From Nitrospirae bacterium GWC2_57_9 (GTDB taxonomy: Bacteria > Nitrospirota > UBA9217): 5,506 nucleotides of DNA. Made by a program: the position numbers and the translations under genes. Location: NCBI GenBank assembly GCA_001805085.1, contig MHEA01000031.1, positions 876 through 6,381 of the forward strand, written 5' to 3'. Shown piece after piece: positions 5,203 to 5,506 of the stretch (the first letter of the stretch is position 1; each line of letters begins with the position of its first letter). The notes under the pieces were generated by a model. That model saw only the letters and a list, made by a program, of their open reading frames with translations. It was not told where the DNA came from and did no database searches.

Positions 5203-5506
5203 GCATCTTTTTTATTATGAAAACAGTCCATCACTCCTTTACGTCAGTACGGTAATTACCGAAGGGTGTATGCAAAGATTATGACAAGCAAATTATAGCA
5301 TATGGGGCTTTTATGTTTGGATGGGTCCGTTTCTGAACAGGAAACGGGAATGGATAGGCGTATTATGGACAGACAAAAAGCTCATGTAAAAAAGGGCAGG
5401 ATCTATCAGCTCGAGGTCTTTTCAGATACCATAGTCCGGCAATTTTCCTTGGGCAGGGCACAGCCTTTTCCAAAGCCGAGATGAAAGAGGCCGTCCCCCT
5501 TGCCCA
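5203..5506. other. Upstream region without a supportable gene
   Basis: The first 100 bases are AT-rich intergenic DNA. Beyond them, short open stretches exist on both strands: a 60-codon plus-strand ORF at 5302-5484, and a plus-strand frame open from about 5360 to the right edge that lacks an early start codon. None has a clear ribosome binding site or a product I recognise. A gene entering from the right edge cannot be excluded. Confidence 0.5.
5250..5261. promoter_or_regulatory. Perfect 12-bp palindrome CGGTAATTACCG, possible protein-binding site
   Basis: CGGTAATTACCG is fully self-complementary and lies about 50 bp upstream of the -35 box of the operon promoter, a usual position for an activator site or for an operator of a divergent gene. 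There is no second copy in the window. Its function is unknown and it could be chance. Confidence 0.3.

Noticed and set aside
5208..5240. Minus-strand 10-codon leader-peptide-like ORF (MDCFHNKKDA) ending at the -35 box
   Set aside because: It lies upstream of the predicted start of transcription and its ribosome binding site is only 2 nt from the ATG, so it is probably chance.
5302..5484. 60-codon plus-strand ORF
   Set aside because: No ribosome binding site, no recognisable product, and competing open frames on both strands in the same stretch.

Overview
All recognisable genes in this window lie on the minus strand, so transcription runs from the right edge to the left edge. They look like one tightly packed oxygen- and peroxide-handling operon. 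In transcription order they are: an AhpC/Prx1-class peroxiredoxin whose peroxidatic cysteine codon is an in-frame UGA (probable selenocysteine), an Rrf2-family regulator with probable Fe-S ligands, CcoN (catalytic subunit of a cbb3-type cytochrome c oxidase), a CcoO carrying an extra C-terminal monohaem cytochrome c domain, a stand-alone CcoP N-terminal membrane domain, a 35-residue one-helix membrane protein, a 52-residue CcoQ-like one-helix protein, and the Fe-S assembly protein CcoG, which runs off the left edge.

Region by region: 5203-5506 has no gene I can support. A good sigma70-like promoter (5175-5202) overlaps a perfect 8-bp inverted repeat (5154-5178). The peroxiredoxin (4518-5129) follows after a short leader and a strong ribosome binding site. 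The Rrf2 gene starts 2 nt after the peroxiredoxin stop, ccoN starts 56 nt after that, and ccoO and the CcoP-N gene follow with gaps of 12 and 9 nt. Small gaps of 88 and 135 nt flank the 35-residue ORF and hold GC-rich hairpins. The CcoQ-like stop overlaps the ccoG start.

Inferred logic: the Fe-S regulator would sense oxygen, NO or peroxide and control its own operon at the promoter-overlapping repeat. The oxidase would reduce O2 to water and the seleno-peroxiredoxin would remove H2O2. The oxidase is modular in an unusual way: the two-haem CcoP of textbook cbb3 enzymes is absent, its membrane anchor is a free 60-residue protein, and one cytochrome c domain is fused to CcoO. At the position aligned with the family glutamate E323 (P. 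stutzeri numbering), CcoN has glutamine.

Organism: moderately GC-rich DNA, selenocysteine use and a cbb3/peroxiredoxin/Rrf2 cluster would suit an anaerobe or microaerophile of the Desulfobacterota (former Deltaproteobacteria) or Nitrospirota type. This is inference from gene content; no taxonomic marker is present.
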